From Planctomyces sp. SH-PL14 (lineage in GTDB: Bacteria; Planctomycetota; Planctomycetia; Planctomycetales; Planctomycetaceae): a DNA stretch of 64,000 bases. Position 1 is the stretch's first letter. Each line of letters begins with the position of its first letter. This document shows positions 16,596-25,471 of this stretch, one piece after another. The notes beneath the pieces are model-generated. The model had not been told where the DNA came from. It searched no databases and worked only from the letters and a program-made list of their open reading frames with translations. A program made the position numbers and the translations under genes. The stretch lies in NCBI RefSeq assembly GCF_001610835.1, contig NZ_CP011270.1, positions 6,094,001-6,158,000 on the forward strand, given 5' to 3'.

Positions 16596-18602
16596 TCAGT
16601 GGCGGTTGTTCTGCTCGATCTCGGCCGCGATCCGCGCGAAGGCGGCTGCCCGCGGGTTCTTCTCGACGACCTTCTGCGAGATCCGCCCCAGCTCCGCTTC
16701 GAGGTCTGTCGCCCGCTCGATCTTCTGCCGGACGCGTTTCACCTCGGCCAGCTTTCCCACGGCCTTCCGGTAGAGCGGGCTCTCTTCGACGACCTCTTCC
16801 TTGAGCAGCGTCACCGCCTCGTCGAGGATCTTCTCGGCGGCGTCCGGCTGCTGGAGGGCCATGTAGATGTCCCCCAGCTCGACGAGGGCTTCGAGCCGCT
16901 TCCGGTCGCGGGGGCTGATCTGCTCCGCCAGGGTCTCGGCCGCCATCGTCAGGGCCTTCTCGGCCCGTTCGGCCTCGTCGGCACCGTAGAGTTCGGCGAG
17001 CGCCACGACCGTCCGGGCGACGTCGGGATGATCGCTCCCCAGCCGCCGCGACAGGATCCGGCCCCCCTCTTTGACGAGCGTCTTTCCCTCATCGTCCTTC
17101 TGCATCGCTCCGTAGAGCGAGCCGAGTTCCACGAGCGCCTGGGCGTACTCGGGATGATCCTTGCCGAGCTCGTTGCCGATGACCTCACCGGCCGACCGGA
17201 GGGCCGCTTCGGCGAGGCCGTACTCTTTCATGTCGCGGTAGAGCCGGGCCGCTTGGACGAGGTGCCGGGCGTACTCCGGGTGTTCCGCGCCGAGGTAGCC
17301 CGCGGCGACCTGGGCCGCGACGTCGACGAGTTCGCGAGCCAGCTCCGAGTTGTCCTGTCCCTGCTGGACGCGGGCGAGGTCCTGGAGGGTCTGGGCGACG
17401 AGGGGGTGCCGGTCGCTGAACTGAGCTCGGAAGATGTCGAGGGCTTCTCCCAGGAGCGGCTCCGCGGCTTTGAGACGGCCGCGTTCCGCGCTGATGACCG
17501 CGAGGTTTCGGAGGGCGACGCCGTACTCGGGGTGCGTCTTGCCATAGGCGGCGAGCAGGATCTCCGCCGCCTGCCGGCTGTCGCGCTCGGCCCACTCGGA
17601 CCGGCCGAGGGCGTGATAGAGGGCCGACTGTTCCAGCAGGATCGCGGCGAAGGCGGGATGTCCGGGATCGACGCCGCTGAGGAGTTCACGGGCCCGGTCG
17701 AGTTGCGGCTGGGCGTCCGGGATTCGGCCCTGCCGCCGGGACAGCTCCGCTCGGTTCTTGTGGAGCATCGCCAGCGGGACGGCGTACCGCTCCGGCTCGG
17801 CCGCGTAGATGGTCTCGATCGCCTCGTAGGCGGCGCGGGCTTCGTCGTAGTTCGCCATCAGGACGCAGACGCTCGCCTTGACCCCCAGGGCCTGCGCGTA
17901 GACGGGGGTGTCGGTCGCCTCCTTCTCGCGGAGGACCGCGAGGGCGCGGTCGATCACCTCGGGAACATTCCGCACGGCTCCGGCATCCCGCAGCGCGGAG
18001 GCGTAGCCGATGAGGGCCACCGCCTCATCCCCGCTTCCACTGCCGTACCGCTCGGCGGTTCCGGCGACGACCTTCTTGTGGAGCGCGAGCGACTCGCCGA
18101 AGCGGCCCGAATCCTGGAGCAGGTTGGCGAGGTCGATTTCGAGGGTCAGCGTCGTGGGATGTGTCTCGCCTCGCGTTGCGACGAGTGTCTTCAGGGCTCG
18201 ACGGTAGAGAGCTTCGGCCTCCTTCGGTCGTCCGGCGGAGTGGCACAGCTCGCCCCAGCGGCCGCAGGCGAAGGCGGTGACGTAGTGGTCGGGCCCCCAC
18301 AGGGCCTCCTGGCCGGCGGCGCACTTCTGGGCTGCCTCGATGGCCAGGGGAAGGTCCCCCTCCGATTCGAACCTGTCCCGGTCTCCCGCGAGGTTCCCTG
18401 CCGCGCGGTGCTGCTCCATCTGGGCTTCGGAGAGGGAGTCGAGGAGGGCGAGGTACTCCTCGGCGGTGAAGAGCTGTGTGCGGGCGATCCCCAGTTTGGG
18501 CCGCGTGTCCGGGACGGTGCGGAACTCCTGGGCCGGTGCTGAGGGGCCAAAGAGGGGGACGAGAGCCGCGAAGCCCACGAGGAGAAATACGAAGCGGCGC
18601 AT
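16596..18602 (-). CDS. exported tetratricopeptide-repeat protein
   Basis: The product has 668 residues. The N-terminus (MRRFVFLLVGFAALVPLFG, then APAQ) is a signal peptide. From about residue 100 to 600 the chain is a series of kinesin-light-chain-like TPR repeats of about 42 residues, recognisable by recurring YAQALVELGSLY, GKDHPEYA and LLGEAL-type blocks. Such proteins act as protein-interaction scaffolds in the periplasm or at the membrane. The low-complexity nature gives long open frames on the opposite strand, which I treat as artefacts. The neighbour on the left converges; the one on the right is separated by R300 copy E. Confidence 0.9.
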   Translation of the reverse strand: MRRFVFLLVGFAALVPLFGPSAPAQEFRTVPDTRPKLGIARTQLFTAEEYLALLDSLSEAQMEQHRAAGNLAGDRDRFESEGDLPLAIEAAQKCAAGQEALWGPDHYVTAFACGRWGELCHSAGRPKEAEALYRRALKTLVATRGETHPTTLTLEIDLANLLQDSGRFGESLALHKKVVAGTAERYGSGSGDEAVALIGYASALRDAGAVRNVPEVIDRALAVLREKEATDTPVYAQALGVKASVCVLMANYDEARAAYEAIETIYAAEPERYAVPLAMLHKNRAELSRRQGRIPDAQPQLDRARELLSGVDPGHPAFAAILLEQSALYHALGRSEWAERDSRQAAEILLAAYGKTHPEYGVALRNLAVISAERGRLKAAEPLLGEALDIFRAQFSDRHPLVAQTLQDLARVQQGQDNSELARELVDVAAQVAAGYLGAEHPEYARHLVQAARLYRDMKEYGLAEAALRSAGEVIGNELGKDHPEYAQALVELGSLYGAMQKDDEGKTLVKEGGRILSRRLGSDHPDVARTVVALAELYGADEAERAEKALTMAAETLAEQISPRDRKRLEALVELGDIYMALQQPDAAEKILDEAVTLLKEEVVEESPLYRKAVGKLAEVKRVRQKIERATDLEAELGRISQKVVEKNPRAAAFARIAAEIEQNNRH

Positions 18603-18749
18603 CCCTGCGGACCCCGTCAGAACGGATCAGAAGACCCGGCTTCTAACACCGCAGACGCGTTCGGGTCAATTCGGAGATCGGCGGGCCTGGGGAACGCGAG
18701 GGTATTCGGCGAACTGCAGTCGGCCGGGGAGAGAGGTTGATCCCCCGGT

Positions 18750-19085
18750 TTCGACTCGCCATCCTTGCCGGATGGACTCCCATAGCTCAAACCCAACGTG
18801 CGACGGCAGCCGGGGTCAAGGGGCCAAAGAAACAACACAGGACCCCTTGCCGCCGGAGGCGCTTCCAGGAGGAACCGTGGGACACAACGGACGTCCGCTT
18901 TGTGGGACCGGCGTTGAGGACTCACCGCCCGCTCTGGGATCCCCGCGGGTTGGTGAGGGGGCATCCGGCACAGTGTCCGCGTTTGGACACGTACTCCTTC
19001 AGGCATCTCTCGACAGCCAGGCCTCCGGCGGGCAAAGGGGATTCTCCCCTCTGCACTCCCTGACCAGGGTGCCCCTGGACCCCGG
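18750..19085 (+). repeat. R300 repeat, copy E (F, full length)
   Basis: One of the most complete copies: the left end reads TTCGACTCG, CCTTGCCGG and AGCTCAAACCCAACGTGCG. Stem 1 is CAAGGGG/CCCCTTG with the long loop AAAGAAACAACACAGG. Stem 2 is AAAGGGGA/TCCCCTCT. It lies between the stop of the PQQ-propeller gene (19175) and the start of the TPR gene (18602). Confidence 0.93.
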
Positions 19086-19174
19086 TTGCGTCGCAAGATC
19101 GCTCGTCAGACCATCATTCAACAGACACGCCCGGAGCTTGGGGCGACTGCATAGGACGGCAGAAGTTCGGGTTT

Positions 19175-20818
19175 CTACTTCGCCGGGTTCATCTTCGTCA
19201 GCAGCGGGGGCATCTCGCCTTCGTCCCGGATCGCCCACAGATGCTTCTGCGAGGCGACATAGAGCGTGCCGTTCGCGGCCGTCGGGACCGACCAGACCGG
19301 AGAACCGAGGCGCATATCCGCCAGGTGCTTGAGCTCCCGGCCCGCCGCCAGGACCGTCAGGCCCCGCCGCGTTCCGAGATAAACCTTGTTGTCCGCCACG
19401 AACGTCGACGACCAGACTTCGTCCTTCGTGTCGTAGACCCACTGGACGCGGCCGGTCTGGGCGTCGAGGCAATGGACCTTGCCGGCGTGTTCGGCGACAT
19501 AGACGAGGCCGTCGCGGACCGATGGAGTCGAGAGCGTCCGGCCGATCCCTTCGTATACCCAGACGGTCTCGACCGTCGACTTCCCATCCGCCTCGCGGCG
19601 CGGGCGGATGCAGGAGACCGCCCCCTTGCCGCGACCGTGGAGCGGATCCTGGCCGATCGTTACGTAGACCAGTTCGCCGTCAACGACCGGCGATCCGATG
19701 ATCTCGCTGGGGCTGATGAGCTCCCCATTGGCGAACAGGTCCTTGGCTCCGCCGCGGACGAGGGCCCAGTAATCGATGACCTTGCCGCCCCGTTCGCGGT
19801 AGCCCTTGGGGTTGGCGTCGAACTTCCAGAGTTGCTCGAGCGTTTGGCCCGGCTTCAGCTCCTTGAGGGGGCGGAAGCCGTAACAGAAGCCGTCGCCGGC
19901 ACCGAAGACGATCTCCTCTTCGTTGCCGACCTTCAGCAGGGTGGGGGAGGCCCACTGGCCGTGGAAGACGGCGGCGCTGATCTTGCCGTCGTCCCGGGCG
20001 AGGAACTCGCCGGTGTCGCGATGGAGGGCGATGAGCGACGCGGCGGTCGGGAGGACGACTTTGCCGTCGTAGACGCCGTTTCCGGTGCAGACGTAGACGA
20101 CGTCGCCGTGGATCAGGACGGAGCAGTTCGTGGCGTCGTGGGGGAAGACCGGGAGGTCCCGGACCATGTCGAACCGCCACAGGATGTCGGCGTCGGTGGG
20201 GCGAAGCTCGACGGCCGGATCGTCCTGGCCGACGGAGAACTTGGCTTCGTCGAGGAACGGGCCCTGGTTGCCGTTGTCGAGTCCGCGGACGTCGAGGCAC
20301 AGGACCTCGCAGCGGTTGGTGACGAGGTAGGCCCGGCCGCGGTCGACCGTGACGGTCGAGCAGATGCCGAGGTTCATGGCGTCGAAGTCTTCGCTGACCT
20401 TGGCGCGGTCGATCTCGATCTTGGGGACGACGAGTTTCCAGTCGAGTTCGCCGGAGTGCTCGTCGAAGCACATCAGGACGCCCCCTTCGGTCACTTCATA
20501 GCGGGGGTCTTCGAGGGTTTCGTCGTTTGTTCCGATGAAGACCTGTCCGCCGGCGATGGTGGGGGCGGAGTAGTTTTCGCTGCCGATGCGGGCGACCCAG
20601 GCGACGTTCTTGGTGGATTTGACGTCGACGCCGAGTTTTTCGCGGGTGCGTTTGCCGGGGTCGAAGCGTTCGGGGAGGTGCGTCTCGGAGGACGCCATGT
20701 TGCGGTGTGTGCCGCCTCCCCATTGGGCCCAGTCGGCGGCGAGGGCCGGGACGGTGAGGAGGCCGAGGAGGACCGCTCCGCCGAGGCGGGAGGAGAGGCG
20801 GGGGAGGGGCGAGGTCAT
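19175..20818 (-). CDS. secreted PQQ-type beta-propeller protein
   Basis: The product has 547 residues. A signal peptide (LGGAVLLGLLTVPALAA) ends near residue 28. Propeller blades follow, with the usual closing blocks such as VHCLDAQTGRVQWVYDTKD and YVASQKHLWAIRDEG. The start at 20818 is the ATG just before the signal peptide; the frame is open a little further upstream. It lacks obvious haem or metal residues of true quinoprotein dehydrogenases, so the propeller may be a binding or scaffold unit, as in many planctomycete paralogues (compare 23223-24557). Confidence 0.88.
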   Translation of the reverse strand: MTSPLPRLSSRLGGAVLLGLLTVPALAADWAQWGGGTHRNMASSETHLPERFDPGKRTREKLGVDVKSTKNVAWVARIGSENYSAPTIAGGQVFIGTNDETLEDPRYEVTEGGVLMCFDEHSGELDWKLVVPKIEIDRAKVSEDFDAMNLGICSTVTVDRGRAYLVTNRCEVLCLDVRGLDNGNQGPFLDEAKFSVGQDDPAVELRPTDADILWRFDMVRDLPVFPHDATNCSVLIHGDVVYVCTGNGVYDGKVVLPTAASLIALHRDTGEFLARDDGKISAAVFHGQWASPTLLKVGNEEEIVFGAGDGFCYGFRPLKELKPGQTLEQLWKFDANPKGYRERGGKVIDYWALVRGGAKDLFANGELISPSEIIGSPVVDGELVYVTIGQDPLHGRGKGAVSCIRPRREADGKSTVETVWVYEGIGRTLSTPSVRDGLVYVAEHAGKVHCLDAQTGRVQWVYDTKDEVWSSTFVADNKVYLGTRRGLTVLAAGRELKHLADMRLGSPVWSVPTAANGTLYVASQKHLWAIRDEGEMPPLLTKMNPAK

Positions 20819-20982
20819 GTGTGGGAGGTCCGAACCGCGGCGCACGTTCAAAAACGTTCCCAACAGCATCCACAGGGTGGCATCGTGGGGCAAGTCGGCG
20901 GGGTGTCGGGTGGTGGGGGTGAGCTCAGCTTGGTGTGACAATCGGAATAATCAGGCGCTTTGCGCAAGCTGAACCGGCCCAA

Positions 20983-21292
20983 CCGGGTCCAGGGGCACCC
21001 TGGTGGGGAGTGCAGAGGGGCAACGCCCCTTTGCCCGCCGGAGGCCGTCTCCTCGAGAGATGTCTGAAGGAGGGGGTGTCCAGACGCGGACGACGTGCCG
21101 TATGCCCCCTCACCAACCCGCGGGGATTGCGAAACGAGCGGTGAGTCTTCAACGCCGGTACCACAAAGCGGACGTCCGTTGTATCCCACGGTTCCTCACA
21201 GGAGTGCCTCCGGCGGCAAGGGGGCGTGGCCCCCCTTGACCCCAGGCTGCCGTCGCACATTGGGCTTGAGCTATGGGAGTCACGCCGGCAAT
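20983..21292 (-). repeat. R300 repeat, copy F (R, full length)
   Basis: It starts at CCGGGTCCAGG and ends after TTGGGCTTGAGCT and CCGGCAATG. Stem 2 is GCAGAGGGGC/GCCCCTTTGC (one G-U pair). It ends about 8 bases beyond the purH stop codon, in the gap before the PQQ-propeller gene. Both genes are on the minus strand. Confidence 0.93.
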
Positions 21293-21300
21293 GACGCGTC

Positions 21301-22878
21301 TCAGTGCTTGAAGTGGCGACGACCCGTGAAAATCATCGACATGCCGTGCTCGTCACACGCCGCAATGACGTCCGGGTCCGCCTTCGAACCACCCGGCTGA
21401 ATCGCCGCCGTGATCCCCGCCTTCGCCGCCTCGTCAATCCCATCCCGGAACGGGAAGAACGCGTCCGAAGCCACCACCCCGCCACGACTCTTCTCGCCCG
21501 ACTTGTAAGCCGCGATGTGCGACGAATCTAGCCGGCTCATCTGACCCGCCCCGACACCGATCACCATCCCCCCCTTCGCAAAGACGATGGCGTTCGACTT
21601 CACGTGCTTGCACACCTTCCAGCTGAACGCCAGATCCGTCAGCTCGGCGGCCGTCGGCGCCCGCTTCGTCACCACCTTCCAGTCCCCCTGCGGATCGGCC
21701 TGGTCGTCCCGGTCCTGCATCAGCAGGCCGCCAGTTACGCGGCGGTACTCCAGAATCGTCGGCTGCGGCAGCAGGAAACCCGGCAGCTTCAGAAGGCGGA
21801 CATTGTTCTTCCACTTCGGCTTCGTGGTGAGGAGGGCGAAGGCCTCGGGAGCGTAGTCCGGAGCAATGATCGCCTCGATGAACCGGTTCGGCTCGCACAG
21901 CCGCTCGGCGGTCGCGAGATCGACCGGCCGGTTAAAGCCGATGATCGAACCGAAGGCGCTGATCGGGTCCCCTTCGTACGCCTTGTCGAACGCCTCGGCG
22001 AGCGTCGCCCCGATCGCACAGCCGCACGGATTGTTGTGCTTGATGACGACCGCGGCCGGCTCCTCGTATTCGCGGGCGATCGCCATCGCGGCGTCGAGGT
22101 CGAGGAGGTTGTTGTAGGAGAGCTCCTTGCCGTGCAGCTTCTCGGCCGCCGCCAGCGTCGCCGGCCCGGCGTTCGGCTCGACGTAGAACGCGGCCTTCTG
22201 ATGCGGGTTCTCACCGTAGCGGAGGGTCTCGCGGCGCTCGAGGGCGATGGCGATGGTCGGCGGGAAGATCTTGTCGGTTTCGGTGCCGGTGATGCCGGCG
22301 AAGTAGTTCGAGATCGCCCGGTCGTAGCGGGCGGTCATTTCGAAGGCCGCGCCGGCGAGCTCGCGGCGGAACTCCGGCGTGAGCTGTCCCGCCTGGAGAC
22401 CGGCGATGACGCGGTCGTACTGATCGGCCCGCGTCACGACGCCGATGTAGGCGTGGTTCTTGGCCGCCGAGCGGATCATGCTCGGGCCGCCGATGTCGAT
22501 GTTCTCGATGGCATCTTCGATCTTGCAGCCCGGCTTCGCGACCGTCTGTTCGAACGGATAGAGGTTCACGACGACGAGCTCGAACGGAATGATCCCGTGA
22601 GCCTCGATTGCCTCGGCGTCTTCCTTGAGGTCCGGCCGGCCGAGGATCGCCCCGTGGATCCGCGGGTGCAGCGTCTTGACCCGCCCGTCCATGATTTCCG
22701 GGAAGCCGGTGTAGGACGAGACGTCGATGACGTTGAGCCCCAGGTCCTTCAGGAACTTGGCCGTTCCGCCGGTGGAGAGAATCTCGAAACCGAGCTGACC
22801 GAGGGCCTGGGCAAAGGGGGCGAGACCCGTCTTGTCACTGACGCTGATAAGGGCACGACGAGGCCAGGCGCGGCTCAT
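21301..22878 (-). CDS. purH: bifunctional AICAR formyltransferase / IMP cyclohydrolase
   Basis: The 525-residue product carries out the last two steps of purine synthesis: formyl transfer to AICAR and ring closure to IMP. The N-terminal IMP cyclohydrolase domain shows [20 protein letters not shown] and [15 protein letters not shown]. The C-terminal transformylase domain shows [30 protein letters not shown] and [14 protein letters not shown], and it ends [13 protein letters not shown] as is typical. The ATG at 22878 gives the family's usual length; the frame stays open upstream but without homology. The propeller gene at 23223 is divergent. Confidence 0.97.
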   Translation of the reverse strand: MSRAWPRRALISVSDKTGLAPFAQALGQLGFEILSTGGTAKFLKDLGLNVIDVSSYTGFPEIMDGRVKTLHPRIHGAILGRPDLKEDAEAIEAHGIIPFELVVVNLYPFEQTVAKPGCKIEDAIENIDIGGPSMIRSAAKNHAYIGVVTRADQYDRVIAGLQAGQLTPEFRRELAGAAFEMTARYDRAISNYFAGITGTETDKIFPPTIAIALERRETLRYGENPHQKAAFYVEPNAGPATLAAAEKLHGKELSYNNLLDLDAAMAIAREYEEPAAVVIKHNNPCGCAIGATLAEAFDKAYEGDPISAFGSIIGFNRPVDLATAERLCEPNRFIEAIIAPDYAPEAFALLTTKPKWKNNVRLLKLPGFLLPQPTILEYRRVTGGLLMQDRDDQADPQGDWKVVTKRAPTAAELTDLAFSWKVCKHVKSNAIVFAKGGMVIGVGAGQMSRLDSSHIAAYKSGEKSRGGVVASDAFFPFRDGIDEAAKAGITAAIQPGGSKADPDVIAACDEHGMSMIFTGRRHFKH

Positions 22879-23222
22879 GGGAACTCCGGACACGAACGGA
22901 CGAACAAGGACGAACGGACCAAGGGGCACAAGGTATCGGCAGCGGGGGAGACGTGAAAGGATGGGGGCGGGAGAGTGCTTCGTGAGAATTGCAAACTGAG
23001 ATGTGGGGCGTGTGCAAACCCTGCCGATGACGCGTCCCCCGTATCTTGGCTCGAACCGCGTCCTCGCCGAACGGACTCCCGCCCGCTCAATCCCAACTCT
23101 CCACGGCAGCCCGGTCCAGCGGGACGCTGGCTGGATGGCTGGACGGGGGGGAGGGGGTTCGGGAGACTGGCGGGCGGTCGGTCGTGTGGCCGGCGGTGGA
23201 ACCCCATTCGATCGAGAGTGCG
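22879..23222. other. divergent spacer holding an R300 left-end relic
   Basis: This 344-base spacer must hold the promoters of purH and the propeller gene. Bases 23046-23117 (GGCTCGAACCGCGTCC, GCCGAACGG, CAATCCCAAC, CACGGCAGCC) resemble the left end of R300 copies A, E and G, with clear decay. The rest shows nothing recognisable. Confidence 0.5.
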
Positions 23223-24557
23223 ATGCGCGGCCTGATCCGAAGCGTGACCTCCCTGGTGTGCGGCATCTCCCTGGCCGGTTCCGGCTCACTGTGCGCTGGG
23301 GCGGAAGAGTGGCCGCAGTGGCGGGGACCGGAGTTCACCGGGATCTCGACCGAGACCGGCGTCGCCACGAGCTGGTCCGCCAAAAAGAACGTCGCCTGGC
23401 GTACGGAACTCCCCGGCCCCGCCGGCTCCACCCCGTGCATCGCCAACGGCCGCCTGTTCCTGACCACCGCGGCCGGCGAAGACCTGTACGTGATGGCCTT
23501 CGACCTCAACGGCAAGGAACTGTGGCGGCAGAAGGCTGGCTCCGGAAACCAGGACGCCCGCGTCGACGAGGGGAACTCCGCGGCTCCGTCCCCCTGCACG
23601 GACGGCAAGCACGTCTGGGCCTTTTTCGGCACGGGGATCCTGGTCTGCTACGACCGGGACGGCAAAGAGGTCTGGAAGTTCGACGTCCAGGACCGCTACG
23701 GCAAGATCGATATCCAGTTCGGGATGACGTCGACCCCTGTGCTCGACGGCGACTTCCTGTACCTGCAGCTCATCCACGGCAACATGCGGACAGACTACAC
23801 CGTCGGCAAGGTGGTGAAGCTCGAGAAGAAGACTGGCAAGGAGGTCTGGGCAGTCGACCGGAAGGCGGACCCCAAGGCGGAGTGCAAGCACTCCTATGCG
23901 TCCCCTTTCCTCTTTGAAGACGGAGGATCGCGGAGCCTGGTGACGCACGGGGCGGACTGCACGGTCGGGATCGCCCTGGAGGACGGGCGCGAGCTGTGGC
24001 GGCTGGACGGGCTCAACGGCCCGTCGCGGTTCAACGCGAACTACGACGGGACGCTGCGGTTCGTCGCTTCGCCGGGGCTCTCCAAGGACGCGCTCATCAT
24101 TCCGAGCGCCAAGAAGGGGCCGGTCGTCGCGATCAAGACCCCCAGCCAGATCCAGGGGAACATCACCAAGTCGGACTCCGACATCCTGTGGACGTATGAG
24201 CGGACGCCGGACGTCTGCTGTCCGCTGATCGTCGACGGCCGGGTCTACCTCAACATGGATGCCCGCTTCGCCAGCCTCGACGTCAAGACCGGCAAGGTGA
24301 TCTACGAGGGGCGGATCCACAGCGCGTCTTACCGCGGCAGCCCCGTTTACGCCGCCGGCCACATCTACTGTGTGGCCCGGGACGGCGTGATCACGGTCCT
24401 CAAGGCGGGGACGGACGACCTGCAGGTGGTGGCGGAAAATACGCTTGACGAACCGATCTCGGCTTCGCCAGCGATCACGGAAGGGATGATGTATCTACGG
24501 ACGTACAAGGCGCTCTATGCGATTCGCGACGGGGCGGTGACGCGAGCCGCGAAGTGA
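23223..24557 (+). CDS. secreted PQQ-type beta-propeller protein
   Basis: The product has 444 residues. A signal peptide (residues 1-27, ending LCAGAEE) leads into WPQWRGPEFTGISTETG, the usual opening of planctomycete outer-membrane-BamB-like or PQQ-propeller proteins. Blades follow with closing blocks YVMAFDLNGKELWRQKAGSG, VCYDRDGKEVWKFDVQDRYG and VGIALEDGRELWRLDGLNG. The ATG at 23223 is chosen for the signal peptide; upstream residues are poor. It is a paralogue of the protein at 19175-20818 by architecture. Its stop lies 21 bases from the next, convergent gene. No enzymatic residues can be assigned. Confidence 0.88.
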   Translation: MRGLIRSVTSLVCGISLAGSGSLCAGAEEWPQWRGPEFTGISTETGVATSWSAKKNVAWRTELPGPAGSTPCIANGRLFLTTAAGEDLYVMAFDLNGKELWRQKAGSGNQDARVDEGNSAAPSPCTDGKHVWAFFGTGILVCYDRDGKEVWKFDVQDRYGKIDIQFGMTSTPVLDGDFLYLQLIHGNMRTDYTVGKVVKLEKKTGKEVWAVDRKADPKAECKHSYASPFLFEDGGSRSLVTHGADCTVGIALEDGRELWRLDGLNGPSRFNANYDGTLRFVASPGLSKDALIIPSAKKGPVVAIKTPSQIQGNITKSDSDILWTYERTPDVCCPLIVDGRVYLNMDARFASLDVKTGKVIYEGRIHSASYRGSPVYAAGHIYCVARDGVITVLKAGTDDLQVVAENTLDEPISASPAITEGMMYLRTYKALYAIRDGAVTRAAK

Positions 24558-24578
24558 GTTTCCGTCCGTACCGAGTGG

Positions 24579-25145
24579 TCACGAACCGGTGGCCGGAGCC
24601 GCTTTGACGGCGGAGATGGCGCCGTTCTTCTTGAGGTCTTTGCCGAAGCTCAGCTCAGCAGTGAGCTTCGTGGACTTGAGGCCGGTGACCGTGACCGTCG
24701 GGGGGGTGCTGTAGCCGGAGCCGCCTTCGGTGATGACGATCTGCTTGATCTGGCCGTTCTCGACGATGGCGTGGCCTTTGGCCGGTTTGGTCGGCCACAT
24801 TTCGCCTCGTTCGCGGCGGTAGCGGTAGTAGTCGGAGACTTCGTCGAGTCGCTCGTTGGTGATGCCGTGCGGGCCAAGGACTTTGAGGAGGGCTTCCTTG
24901 TTCTTGCGGGCCTGGGCGCCGGAGGGGGGGCCGTTTCGGGAGGGGGTGACGCCGCTGAAGGCTTCGCGGAAGACTTCGGGGGTGACGCCGAGGCCGCCGG
25001 CGACGAGGGCGACTGGGCGGCCGTGGTCGCGGGGGTCGGTTTCGTGTCCGCCGCCGAAGGTGAGGGGAAGTTCTTCGGCGTGGGCCATTGCGGCTGCTCC
25101 CCAGAGGGCCAGGCTCAGGAGGGTCAAGTGTGCCAGGACTTTCAT
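24579..25145 (-). CDS. small secreted protein, unknown function
   Basis: The product has 188 residues. The signal peptide (MKVLAHLTLLSLALWGAAA, cut near AHAEE) is clear and fixes the start at 25145. The middle has a Pro/Gly-rich segment and a charged helix (YYRYRRERGEMW). The C-terminal part is beta-like with GGSGYSTPPTVTVTGLK, a pattern often seen in bacterial surface proteins of unknown role. I recognise no named family with confidence. It converges with the propeller gene. Confidence 0.75.
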   Translation of the reverse strand: MKVLAHLTLLSLALWGAAAMAHAEELPLTFGGGHETDPRDHGRPVALVAGGLGVTPEVFREAFSGVTPSRNGPPSGAQARKNKEALLKVLGPHGITNERLDEVSDYYRYRRERGEMWPTKPAKGHAIVENGQIKQIVITEGGSGYSTPPTVTVTGLKSTKLTAELSFGKDLKKNGAISAVKAAPATGS

Positions 25146-25244
25146 GATGTTGTTGCCCGCTCGTGTTGTTGAGTGTGTTGTGCTCTTCACGTGGTCTTGA
25201 AACACCGTGGGCGGCAAACCGGACCGCGAAAGTTTTCCGGCTGT

Positions 25245-25386
25245 CTCGAATCACGTCCTTGCCGGCGAAGCGTCCATAGCTCAAACCCAACGTGCCCCGG
25301 CAGCCTGGGGTCAAGGGGGCCACGCCCCCTTGCCGCCGGAGGCATTTTCGTTGAGGAACCGTGGTACACAACGGACGTCCCCTTTG
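25245..25386 (+). repeat. R300 repeat, copy G (F, right half missing)
   Basis: The left end (CTCGAATCACG, CCTTGCCGGCG, AGCTCAAACCCAACGTGCC), stem 1 (CAAGGGGGC/GCCCCCTTG) and the start of the core (GAGGAACCGTGGTACACAACG, ACGTCCCCTTT) are intact. The copy then stops abruptly. It lies in the divergent gap upstream of the amidohydrolase-like gene, so it may overlap that gene's control region. Confidence 0.88.
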
Positions 25387-25471
25387 GGCAGTCCGGTGCC
25401 GCGCTTGCGTCCGGTCGGCAAGACCTCGAAAGTACAGAATCCCCGAAATTGCCTCCGTTCCCACGGTTAGC

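Noticed and set aside
16437-18542. A 701-residue plus-strand frame over the TPR gene
   Set aside because: The minus strand encodes TPR repeats with a signal peptide. The plus frame has no recognisable domain.
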